Assembly (NCBI GenBank): GCA_039105265.1
Contig: JAPFFF010000003.1
Span: forward strand, 682,001-746,000
Length of the DNA: 64,000 bases
From: Tritrichomonas musculus
Lineage: Eukaryota; Parabasalia; Tritrichomonadida; Tritrichomonadidae
Direction: 5' to 3'
Shown: positions 19,951 to 29,600 of the stretch, in pieces
Position numbering within the stretch: the stretch's first letter is position 1
Layout of the letters: every line of letters starts with the position of its first letter
Position numbers and translations under genes: made by a program
Notes under the pieces: model-generated
The model's input: the letters and a program-made list of their open reading frames with translations, nothing else
The model's database searches: none
Told to the model about the DNA's origin: nothing

Positions 19951-20526
19951 TTAATGAATAAAAATGATCCAGGAAAGAATTCCATATAATAACGCACAAG
20001 GGTATAACCCCAAATATTTTTTATTTTCAGGGATCTGTGATGAAAAGAATTTGCTTGCAGATACAACAGACCAGACAAAACATAAAGGAACAACAACAAT
20101 TTTAATCAAAACTAAAGGAATGACAGCAGTTATTAAAGATGAACAAGCGAGGGGGAACAGGCAATAGCCAAGAGCACATAATGCCTGAAAGAAAGCGACA
20201 GTTCCACCTAAAAGGATCATATTAATTGTTACAATCCCTGCACCAAAGGTAACAATTGAAAACACTCCAGTAAATAATAAAGTTGTTTGTCCAGAAGGTG
20301 CGGTTAAAGATAAAACTACGGATAAAAATAAGCAAAGAATTAAAGGGCCCCATAAGTCCCAGTCTTTAAGAGCATGCTCTGATGATTTTTTTGGATCTAA
20401 GACTATTAGCATTTTGTTTTTAATATCAATTAAATCGTGTTGTAATGTTTCCCAAACTGTTTCTGTAAGAAGTTTTGATTCTTCATCAAGATGCATCATA
20501 GCGCCGCTTTCATTTTGCTGATCCAT
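19951..20526 (-). CDS. Yip1-domain membrane protein, YIPF6/Yip4-like
   Basis: 191 residues with an acidic cytosolic N-terminus and about five transmembrane helices from residue 60 on. The run DLWGPLILCLFLSVVLS, the FSIVTFGAGIVTINMILLGG loop-helix and FFQALCALGYCLFPLA match the YIPF6/Yip4 branch of the Yip1 family closely. These proteins sit in ER-to-Golgi and Golgi membranes and help recruit Rab GTPases for vesicle traffic. The length fits the family. The first ATG gives the family-like N-terminus. Confidence 0.88.
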   Translation of the reverse strand: MDQQNESGAMMHLDEESKLLTETVWETLQHDLIDIKNKMLIVLDPKKSSEHALKDWDLWGPLILCLFLSVVLSLTAPSGQTTLLFTGVFSIVTFGAGIVTINMILLGGTVAFFQALCALGYCLFPLACSSLITAVIPLVLIKIVVVPLCFVWSVVSASKFFSSQIPENKKYLGLYPCALLYGILSWIIFIH

Positions 20527-21789
20527 CTTTTAAGACGACCGTTTATTACATAAAAATATTTTTTCAAGCTAATTAATTGATTTTGGGCTTTATTATAGTT
20601 TTCCAAAACCAAATGAATTTTAATAAAATGGTTTGGCCAAATTTTTTGAAGAGAAAATTTTTTGTGATATGATTTCGCTATTTGACCAAGAAACTCAATA
20701 ATTTACACCATTACTTTTTTCATCATTTGATTATTCAAGATGATAGCGTGTACATCAAATAAATAAATAAAAAACTTTTTATTTTATCATTTGATTGAAA
20801 TTGTATTAAAAAACAGAAATTATAGAATTGGTATTTGCATAATACTCGAATAAATATCATAAGATAAATTAATAAATCATGGACATATTAAAGTGTTAGC
20901 ATTATATAATTCAAGTGAATTGAGTTAAACAGATCTTGTGATTTTGGTTAAGTTTATTGAGTTGAAAGTTTAAAAAACGAAAGAAATAGCAACTTTTCTA
21001 AGTGATTCATTTAAAGAAAGAAAACAACAAAATAAAAGGAAGTCTCATTATTACTGAAAAAGAAAGTGAATTGATGAACTCATTCCAATTAAAAATAAAA
21101 AGAATGTAACAGCCAGAAATGCAGAAATCACAGATAATGAGCTCTAGAATTTAAAGACTCAAACACAACTTGGATGATTGATAAAAGCAAGATGTTCTTC
21201 TCACACATCAATAATCTTTTTTTATATCGTTGAATCAAATTTCTGCTCACTTTTTTGCAACTCATGTTTTTGAAGCAACTTTCATAAGGATTCTCATCAC
21301 TGAAAAAAATAACTATTCCTTATGCTTTTAAAGAATCCATTATTTGAAATCAAAATAGGATATCATGCTTTTTCTAATTATCAATCTATCACACAAACAT
21401 TTCATTCTTAGGAGATTGAACAAAGAAACTTTTTTTTAAATGCAGATTACTGGTATAATAAAAAAATATAAATGCTATTATATTTTGTTATCGCTTAATA
21501 AAATGCATTAGTTATTTTTAAGACAATAATAAGATTTTAATGATAAATTGATGAATTGAAAAACTCGATGAATTTTACTTTTTCAAATAAATTATTCCAA
21601 TAAACATTCAAAAAGTTATATTTTAATTTGAATAAATTTAACAATTTGATCACTATCATCATTCAAATTTTTTTTTGAAATATGATCTTTTCTGCTCTAA
21701 TAATTAATTTTCACCATATAGATATGTATATTATTAATATTTTTTTTTTATATAATTTTTCCGCTAACAAAATTTCATATCACATTATA
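20527..21789. other. Long intergenic stretch with weak coding traces
   Basis: 1.26 kb of AT-rich DNA between divergent genes. Around 21080-21190 one plus frame reads LIPIKNKKNVTARNAEITD and then breaks, and 21190-21320 shows further short broken traces. This may be an old transposon or gene remnant, but no family can be named. The remainder is without visible features. Confidence 0.3.
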
Positions 21790-22704
21790 ATGTGCAATAT
21801 TGAAATAAGCAACGAAGACTTTCAATCTGCCTATACTAAAGACGATGAAATACTTGACGAAGGATATTTTGCAATATCATCTGTGCACGATCAAAAAGGC
21901 ACGCACTATTTAGCTCTAAAAGCTTCCCAAAGCGATTACTACACTAAAAGAACCGAAGAAATCAAAAAATTATACAGCCCTGACTTATTCGGTAATAATC
22001 CAGGATTTGCTAACCTTGTACGCATAGTTCATGATACAAAAACGAATGAAGATATTTTTCTACTTGATAATAAATCATGTCAAAATGGATTTCTCATGAA
22101 ATATCTTCAGAATCCAAGAAATGAAGAATATTCAACACAAAATAATACCGAAATACAAGCAATACTTATTAAACTCGCAAAATCAATTTTAGATGCTCAT
22201 ACGAAAAGCGTTGTCTTACGTAACGTATCAATTTCAAATGTAGCTCTTGATGATAATAATAATCCTGTTATTATTTCTCTTCTTCCAGCTTGTAAAAATG
22301 GGGATGTTGCGCCAATTCTCGATTTATCACCAACCCTTTGCCCACCTGAAGCTAAATTAATTCACAATCAAAATCGCCAAACAAATCCTAATGATTTAAC
22401 TTTAGAAATCAAACCAGAACAAGATGTTTATGTATTTGGGGCACTAATGTTGATGCTATCTGGAGGAAAATTTGCAACGATAGGATTTTCTCTTAGAACA
22501 TTTGCTCCTCCTCCCAAATTCCTTCCAGTCCCACCAAAGCATGAAAGTGAGGCTGTGAAGAAATTGATTACAGAAATGTTATCTGCAAATCCAGAAGATA
22601 GGCCTACAATAGGAACTGTTTTCGAAAAATTGAAAAGTGGAGAGGTTATGCTTCAAGACGTAGATAAAGCCAAACTTGAAACACTTTTAAATGGCTTTGA
22701 GTGA
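21790..22704 (+). CDS. Kinase-fold protein, probably catalytically dead
   Basis: 304 residues from the ATG at 21790. An upstream in-frame ATG at 21682 exists, but that extension is translated AT-rich leader, and a TCACATTA initiator-like motif lies just before 21790. The C-lobe pattern of a protein kinase is visible: VYVFGALMLMLSGG, then a helical end with NPEDRPTIGTVFEKLK matching the usual P-x-x-RPT ending. The catalytic loop reads VVLRNVSISNVALDD where HRD-x-K-x-x-N is expected, and the DFG position reads ISLLP. Both catalytic Asp residues are therefore missing, which makes it a pseudokinase and probably a scaffold or regulator. Confidence 0.7.
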   Translation: MCNIEISNEDFQSAYTKDDEILDEGYFAISSVHDQKGTHYLALKASQSDYYTKRTEEIKKLYSPDLFGNNPGFANLVRIVHDTKTNEDIFLLDNKSCQNGFLMKYLQNPRNEEYSTQNNTEIQAILIKLAKSILDAHTKSVVLRNVSISNVALDDNNNPVIISLLPACKNGDVAPILDLSPTLCPPEAKLIHNQNRQTNPNDLTLEIKPEQDVYVFGALMLMLSGGKFATIGFSLRTFAPPPKFLPVPPKHESEAVKKLITEMLSANPEDRPTIGTVFEKLKSGEVMLQDVDKAKLETLLNGFE

Positions 22705-22946
22705 AATATAATTTTTAATTTAACAAACATTTAAATATGATTATCTATTATTATTTACTCCAGACTTTCAATAATAGCAATTCAATTAAGAAATAAAATT
22801 TGTCAATACTAATATTTACTATTTAATTTTGCAAAGGTATCTTTATATCTATTTCATTAAATTTTATACTGATACACATTTTAAAATAATGAAAACGCAC
22901 AATTAAGTCTTGAAAATTTGTCAAAGCTTTTGATATTGGAAATGAA

Positions 22947-22964
22947 AAAAAAAAAAAAAAAAAT
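22947..22964. repeat. Poly-A tract
   Basis: Run of about 18 A in the spacer between convergent genes (22705-23053), which otherwise shows nothing. Confidence 0.9.
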
Positions 22965-23053
22965 GAAAAGCAAGCTGACAAAGACAAGAATAAAAAAGTT
23001 CTTGAGCTGAATCATCGTGAGCAATAGAAAACTTTGGCTTATTATATAAAAAT

Positions 23054-23725
23054 TCATTCATCATTTTCTTCTCCCTGGGCAAGCAATCTCAATTTCTCAA
23101 TTTCAGTTGTCAAAGGCCCAATAATATCTTGCAATGATTTTATATCTTTATCCATATTTTTTTCTTGCTCTTTTAATTCGTGGAGCTTATCTTTATGTAT
23201 GGTATACTGCTCTTGAATATAAGTAAGCTCATTAAAAATATGATTAACTAAAATTTCTTCTGATTTCATGTCAGATTTGAGTTTTTTAGCCTTTTCTTGG
23301 CTTTCTCGAAGCTGAGAAGTTAGAATACCATATCTTTGAATCGCAATTTGAAGCTCATTCTTGTAATTAAACTTCGGCTTATTTGCTTGCGGTGAAGATT
23401 GCAGGGCCAAAACACTAAGCAAAGCAAAATTAACGGTTGAGCTTGTATATTTCTGATTGCAATAGCAGCACTTATTTGGCTTCCCATAATTTATTTCTTC
23501 ACTTTTTTTTTTGCAACTTTCACATACCGAATGACCACAAGGAAATAGAACAAGAGGCTTTCGTTCTTCGTTATTATACATTTCATAACAGATCGGACAG
23601 GAAAACTCTTCTGGTGGTACATCAGTTGGATCATCGTCCATGTTTTCTTTTTCTTGTTTGGATTGAAGAAGCCACAATTGCTGTTTTCTCTTTTGCTTTT
23701 CGATTATCGAATCAATGCTTGACAT
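23054..23725 (-). CDS. RING finger plus coiled-coil protein, putative E3 ubiquitin ligase
   Basis: An in-frame ATG at 23761 would add 12 residues (MSFCTCNLDIKF). I prefer 23725 because a TCATTTTG initiator-like sequence lies inside that extension. A C3HC4 RING is clear: CPIC, then CGHSVCESC, then CCYC (about residues 43-89 from this start). It is preceded by an acidic PTDVPPEEF. The C-terminal 100 residues form a coiled coil (LRESQEKAKKLKSDMKSEE...). RING domains bind E2 enzymes and transfer ubiquitin, and the coil probably dimerises or binds a substrate. The layout is TRIM-like without a B-box. Confidence 0.85.
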   Translation of the reverse strand: MSSIDSIIEKQKRKQQLWLLQSKQEKENMDDDPTDVPPEEFSCPICYEMYNNEERKPLVLFPCGHSVCESCKKKSEEINYGKPNKCCYCNQKYTSSTVNFALLSVLALQSSPQANKPKFNYKNELQIAIQRYGILTSQLRESQEKAKKLKSDMKSEEILVNHIFNELTYIQEQYTIHKDKLHELKEQEKNMDKDIKSLQDIIGPLTTEIEKLRLLAQGEENDE

Positions 23726-23761
23726 AAATTTTATATCTAAATTACAAGTGCAAAATGACAT

Positions 23762-24347
23762 GTCATTTGTTTCTATTTAAAATTTCAATATCTCTTTGAT
23801 TAATTGGTTTTATTTGACTATTTTAATAGATTTTCTTATACATTTGTTTCTATTTAAAATTATCGCTGAGATAAATTAAATAACCTAATAATTATACACA
23901 ATTTGTGAATCACAAATGACTTGTTATATCTCGATAATTAATATCAATTTTCAGTATGTTTTTTGATATTAATAACAAAACTATAAATATGATAATCAAG
24001 AAAAATTCAAAAACAATCAACACAACATTATTAAACGTGAATTGATTGAACAAATAAGGATGAGATCAAAATATTTAAACATAAATTATATTAGGATATA
24101 TGCCATTGTCTAATTCTCCTTTAAAAATTTGGATTAATAAATAGTAAATTTCATATAACTATGAATTACCTATCAAAATATATAATAATTCGAAAAAGTC
24201 TTGAATGACTAGCATATTATCAAACATAATATTCGGTATATGATGTTTATACCCAAGAACAAATCATGTTTGATATTATAATATATATTAAATTTGACTT
24301 TAATATTTTTATTAAATTAATATTAGTATAGTTGATAACAAAGGAGT
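23762..24347. other. AT-rich spacer
   Basis: Nearly 600 bases between two minus-strand genes. I see no gene, RNA or repeat; it must hold the promoter of the RING gene. Confidence 0.5.
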
Positions 24348-24776
24348 TTAAAGACCTTTTTGTTTGAGTAGTGTGGTATTGCAAGCAATGGCATACTGAA
24401 AAGCTTTTTTGAATTTTTCTGCCGATTCTTCATTTATAAAATTAACAATATATGTTCTTTTTTCAACTGGATTATCGTTGATTGAATCAAATTGAAGGCC
24501 GGTGCTCAAATACAATTTAGGATCGGCAATGGGCAAAATATAGCTATTGAGAAGAGGCTTATTTAAGTCATTTGCTGATCGAATAAGAATACGGACACGA
24601 TTGTTGAAATTATTTTGAAGAATTTGAGCCATGCCAGCACCACCTTTTTCATATTTTGTTTTATCAAGGGAATATTGGACGGTACACAGGCCAACGAAAA
24701 GAACTTTTTCACCAATATTTGGATCTGGAGTAAGCTCTTTCAATAAGTTTTTTTCACGTTCTTCCTTTTTAGACAT
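24348..24776 (-). CDS. Ran-binding (RanBP1/Nup50-type PH-like) domain protein
   Basis: 142 residues, essentially one domain. The order of elements fits a RanBD: EKVLFVGLCTVQYSLDKTKYEKGG (FxxxxKLxxF...W-x-x-RG-like), GMAQILQN, then NRVRILIRSAND in place of the family's VRLLMR, ILPIADPKL, and the closing helix NEESAEKFKKAFQYA. Such domains bind RanGTP and act in nuclear transport. The hallmark Trp and Arg-Gly of RanBP1 are replaced, so RanGTP binding is not assured and another PH-like role is possible. Its 5' flank belongs to a repeat that recurs at 59464-59595. Confidence 0.6.
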   Translation of the reverse strand: MSKKEEREKNLLKELTPDPNIGEKVLFVGLCTVQYSLDKTKYEKGGAGMAQILQNNFNNRVRILIRSANDLNKPLLNSYILPIADPKLYLSTGLQFDSINDNPVEKRTYIVNFINEESAEKFKKAFQYAIACNTTLLKQKGL

Positions 24777-24783
24777 TTAAATA

Positions 24784-24915
24784 TCTCCTTCCCCAAAAAA
24801 ATGTAAATTATTCAATATTGAATTAACTCATAGAATATATAATTCAATAGAGCATTTTTCCGAAAAAATTTTGGTTAAAAATATAAAAATTTGGCCTTAA
24901 CGATCAAATCTTATT
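24784..24915. repeat. 132-bp dispersed repeat, copy A
   Basis: Begins 8 bases upstream of the ATG of the RanBD gene. It is nearly identical to 59464-59595 in the same orientation (shared aaaaaaatgtaaat, attcaatattgaattaac, ataattcaatagagcatttt). It probably contains this gene's promoter. Confidence 0.93.
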
Positions 24916-25334
24916 AATTTGCAAAGATAATTAAAATTGTCATAAAATTATTATTTAAATCTCCAATTTATATCTAAGCGCGTTGTATTGTTTTGATTTT
25001 ATTTATTTTTTGTGCTCTTTTCTTGCTCTTATAAGATCAGTTTTAATTTATGGAATTGAGATTATTTTCTCAAATTATTTTGAATAAATTTATTCAAAAT
25101 TAAATTGAATAAATTTATGCAAAAAGTTTGATACAAAACCGTAAATAATCACTCAAAATTGAAATACATGAGGTGAAACTAAAAGAGATTTTATTCTCAA
25201 AAAGTTTGTTTTTCTGAAGTTTAAGTAATTTTTTTTGAGAGAGTTTCACCTACTCTGGATTTTTTTAGAGTATTAAGTTTATTTCAAAATTGAAAAAATG
25301 TTTATTCAACTAAAAACAATTTTCTCAAAGATTA

Positions 25335-26135
25335 ATGATAGCGAAATTGGAATTATTGGGAACAGGAATGAGCCATGGCGTTCCAATGATCGGATGCGAT
25401 TGCGAAACATGTAAATCAACAGATCCTCATGATAACAGATTAAGAGCAAGCGCGCTTTTACGAGGCCCAAACTCTACAATTCTTTTTGATTGTGGAGCTG
25501 ATTTTCGTATTCAATCTATTCGATCTAAAATAGAGAAAGTTGATGCAGCCATTATTTCTCATATTCATGCTGATCATATTTTTGGAATTGACGATTTAAG
25601 GGGTTTTTCATTTAAGAAACCAGTTCCAATTTATGCATCTAAAATAGCTCTTGACGATATTAGAGATCACTTTGACTACATTTTTAAAGTGACTCAAATT
25701 GGTGGTGGAAAACCAAAGCTAGAACTTCATGAAATTCAAAATCATCAATTTCACATCAATGAATTTTGTATCATACCAATTCCTCTTTCACATGACTATC
25801 CAAATACATACGGATTTAGAATTGGAAACACAGCATATTTGACTGATATGATTGGAATGGAGGAGTCATCATATGATTTACTTAAAGGTGTTGAGCAAAT
25901 TGTAATCGATGCTGTCAGACCAGGGAATCTTAAAAACCATCTTTCTTTTGAAGGTGCAATTCAAGTTATAGAAAAAATACAACCGAAGAGAGCATATTTC
26001 ACTCATATTGATCATACAATGAAGCATGAAAATATTCAAAAATTTATTAATAATCTTATCAATGACAAGCCAAACTTAAAAGATATTATAATTCAACCTG
26101 GGTATGATGGACTAGTGATCGATGTTTTGTGTTAA
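25335..26135 (+). CDS. PhnP-like metallo-beta-lactamase-fold hydrolase
   Basis: 266 residues with the MBL-fold metal site SHIHADH (His 76, His 78, Asp 80, His 81), a downstream LSHDYPNTYGF, the bridging Asp region AYLTDM and the closing His in AYFTHIDH. The N-terminus GTGMSHGVPMIGCDCETCKS carries the Cys-x-Cys-x-x-Cys cluster typical of PhnP and its bacterial relatives, which hydrolyse cyclic phosphodiesters such as phosphoribosyl 1,2-cyclic phosphate. No phosphonate gene lies nearby, so the substrate is open. This group is mainly bacterial, so lateral acquisition is plausible; codon use is now like that of its neighbours. Confidence 0.88.
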   Translation: MIAKLELLGTGMSHGVPMIGCDCETCKSTDPHDNRLRASALLRGPNSTILFDCGADFRIQSIRSKIEKVDAAIISHIHADHIFGIDDLRGFSFKKPVPIYASKIALDDIRDHFDYIFKVTQIGGGKPKLELHEIQNHQFHINEFCIIPIPLSHDYPNTYGFRIGNTAYLTDMIGMEESSYDLLKGVEQIVIDAVRPGNLKNHLSFEGAIQVIEKIQPKRAYFTHIDHTMKHENIQKFINNLINDKPNLKDIIIQPGYDGLVIDVLC

Positions 26136-26622
26136 TACTCAACATCAAAAACACTACTGCACAAATTTAACCGAAACTCATGTAATTTGATTTGCTATAA
26201 TGATTTTCCAAAAATCGATAGTTTTTTCATCTACATAATATCTATTATTATTTTCCTTTTATAAATGGCGACTTTTTCAAAAAAGAAAAATTTTTGATAA
26301 CATAACCACAAGCCAGAATTAAAATATGTATTTTTAAACGTAAATTTTCATATAACAAAATTTCTCAAAAAGTTGCTTATAATTTTTTACAATTCAATTT
26401 TTCAATAATCTTACTTTTCACATTCAAATTAATATTTATCAATATTGCGTAATTTACACAAAATTCTAGATACAAATTTAGAATAAATATATCATACATG
26501 AGAATCTATATTAAAAATTTGATACTAATTTAAAATGTTTAGTTATTCCCTAATGAATACTAAATCCGTTTTTTTTTTTTACTTTAAGTTTTCAAAAAGT
26601 GACTTCCTTTATAACGTGCAAA
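26136..26622. other. AT-rich spacer
   Basis: About 490 bases with no gene seen. It ends in a T run and a ttcaaaaagtgac sequence just before the CFAP44 start. Confidence 0.5.
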
Positions 26623-29600
26623 ATGTCTGAGGGAAACGAAGAGAAACCCACAGAACAGACAGAACAAACAGAAAATCAAGAACAGTCGGAACAACCAAAA
26701 CAAGATGATCAAGCAGTTCCTGAGCAAAAAGAAACTGCTCAACCGCCAGCTGAATCGCAAAAAGAACAAACCACAGAACAATCAGCAGAACAACACGCCG
26801 AACAACCACCAGAACCACCAAAGGAACAACAAAAACCTCATCCAAAAGAACCTTCGAAATTCATCGAGCCGAAAAATGATGAAGATGATTCAAAATCTTA
26901 TCTTACTCCAACTTACTTTTATGACGACAAAAAACTCTTTTCTGAATCATCTGGCCATACTCAATTTGATGAAACATACGAAATCTTTCACATATACGGT
27001 ATTGATTTAACTCATCGCTATAATTGCATTCCTTTAAACGAGACTACATTAATTGTAACAGCTGGAAATTACTCTTTCTTCCTCGACCTTGTCACAGGTA
27101 GCGAACAAATTATTCCTGGGCATAATAGCATAATAGGATGCTGTGCTGTTCACCCCAATGGACAATATGTTGCTTTAGGTGAAGGAGGAGAAAATCCTCT
27201 TATTCTTATTTATCATTTTCCATCATTAAAATTGTATCGAATACTCAAAAATGGAACAGAAGCTGCATATACTGCATTAAATTTCTCCCCAGATGGATCA
27301 ATGCTTGCATGTGTTGGTACATTTCCTGATTACACATTGACTATTTGGGATTGGGAAAAAGAAAATTTAATTTTAAGAGCAAAAGCATTTTCACAAGAAA
27401 TTTTTAGAGTTACATTTTCTGAAAAACTTCAGGGACATCTTGTTACATCAGGTGTTGGACATATCAGATTTTGGGAAATGGCTCGTACATTTACTGGATT
27501 GAAGCTTCAAGGAGAAATTGGTAAATTTGGTAACATTGAAATTTCTGATACATCAGGATATTCAATGTTCGATGATGGTAAAGTGTTAAGCGGTAGTGAG
27601 AGTGGAACTTTACTTTTATGGCAGGATGCTTTTGTTAAATGTGAATTTGTCCGAGCAGGCGGGAAAAAATGCCATAAAGGAATGATTGAAGTCGTATTTC
27701 ATAAAGGACATGATATTATTACTGCAGGCCGTGATGGAGCAATTCGAACCTGGGATTATCAAACAATTGATACAGCTGAAACAGACGATACGACAGTTCC
27801 AATAGATCTTACAATGAAAACCAAATTGCGCATTGCCAAAGGTGCATCTATTAGATGCATGTACCCACTTGGTGCCGAATATCTAGTTGTTGATTCAACA
27901 AATGGTTTATGGCGTGCAGATCTTGAAAACAAAAAAGTTCAAATTATTCAAAAATTCCATTCAGGCCCAATTCGTGCAATTGCTTTCTCACCAAATGCTC
28001 CATTATTTGTTACCGGTGGTGAAGATGGATATATTCGACTCTGGGACATTCCAAATAAGATGCTTCTCAGTGAACTCAAGTTTGAATCATCCTTATCACG
28101 CCTCGTTTGGGCACCTCTTGATCTTGACCCAGAAGGTGTTTCAATATATGCAGGTTTTCATGATGGTTGCATAAGAGTAATTTTAGCTGGTAAAAATGGT
28201 CTTGTTCTTAAACAGCCATTAAAACCACATACAGCTCCAGTTAGAGATATAGTTCAAGCTCCAGGAACAAAAATGCTCGCTACAACAGGTGATGATGGTG
28301 CATTATTCTTTTTCAAAGTTGGAAATGACCTTCAACCAGCAGGATTTACATATATCAATGGTCGCAAACCTCTAACAAAGGAACAAATTACACAATCAGC
28401 TATTACTGGTGAGCCAATTAAAGATGATCGAGATTATGCTCATGGTGTTCGAATAAGATGGGGCGATGTTGTTAGTGTTGAATGCGATGATGGAACCGTC
28501 TCATCAGTTTCACCGCCATCTGATTTTCCAAACGAGAATTCAGAATCATTTTATCTTGATATCCCAGTAGAAACACTTAAAAGTGGCGGTTTTGATGAAA
28601 ATGTTACTTCAATTGTTTCACTTGATGAAGGCGATGTTATTGGTAATAAAGAAGGCTGTGTTATTTTTTCAGAAATGAAGAAGAAAATCTTTGATTCAGC
28701 TGTTACTTCGCTTGGATTTTCACCAGATTCATCTTTCTTTGGTGCAGGCTCTGAAAACGGAGAACTCTTTATTTTCAAGCAAAAAGATTCGAGAGTACGT
28801 AATATCCAACCTGTTGAATTGAAAGAAGTTGAAGTTACTGAACAAGTTGAAGATATCAAAAAAGGTGACTATTCAATTGAAGAAGAGAAACAAAAGTCAG
28901 AACTTGATAGACGTATTAAAGCAGCAGATCAAACCAAGGATCAGAAAAAGCAGAAGATTGAAGAACTTCGACAACAATTTTCAAATCTTGTACAACAGAA
29001 TATGAAAGCTCCATCTTATCTTCGTCTAGATAGTTCAGCCTTCAAGATTGATCCATTTATGTATGGTCTTCAAGAAGAGAATTCAAAGAAACTTGAAAAA
29101 GAAGCTTCTGTATCAACAATGTGGGAAGCAGAAAAAAGTCGTGTAGCTCTTAGAAAAGTTCGAGCAAGACTTCTTCGTGATATGGAAGAAGAAAGTTTCA
29201 CAGTTTCAAGTATTGACAAACCAATTCGTGTTTCATCCTTCAGAATATCAAAACTTGATGCAGAAGTAGATGAAGTTTTGAAAGAAACAGCAAGATCAAC
29301 TCAACGAGGAGAAAACGCAGATGAAGATGGCAGTGAAAATCCGTCAAATTCCGCAGATGATCAAACAAATCTAAACGATGTAAATAGTTCTAATGCAAGT
29401 ACAGCCGAGCTTGGTCAATCTACTCATAATTTGATCAGCTCTCCAAAAGGAAAAGGAAGCCCAGGCCGAAGTTTAAGAGGACGTAGATTTAATCAACAAG
29501 CACCAATGAAAAAGATTGTTCATACTCCAGATGAGCATACCAGAATGAGACAGAAGCGAGACGAACGAAAACGAGCAATCATGGAACAAAAACCACCAGC

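Noticed and set aside
21682-21789. 36-residue N-terminal extension of the pseudokinase
   Set aside because: Ile/Phe/Asn-rich leader text with an initiator-like motif before the next ATG at 21790; it probably is not translated.
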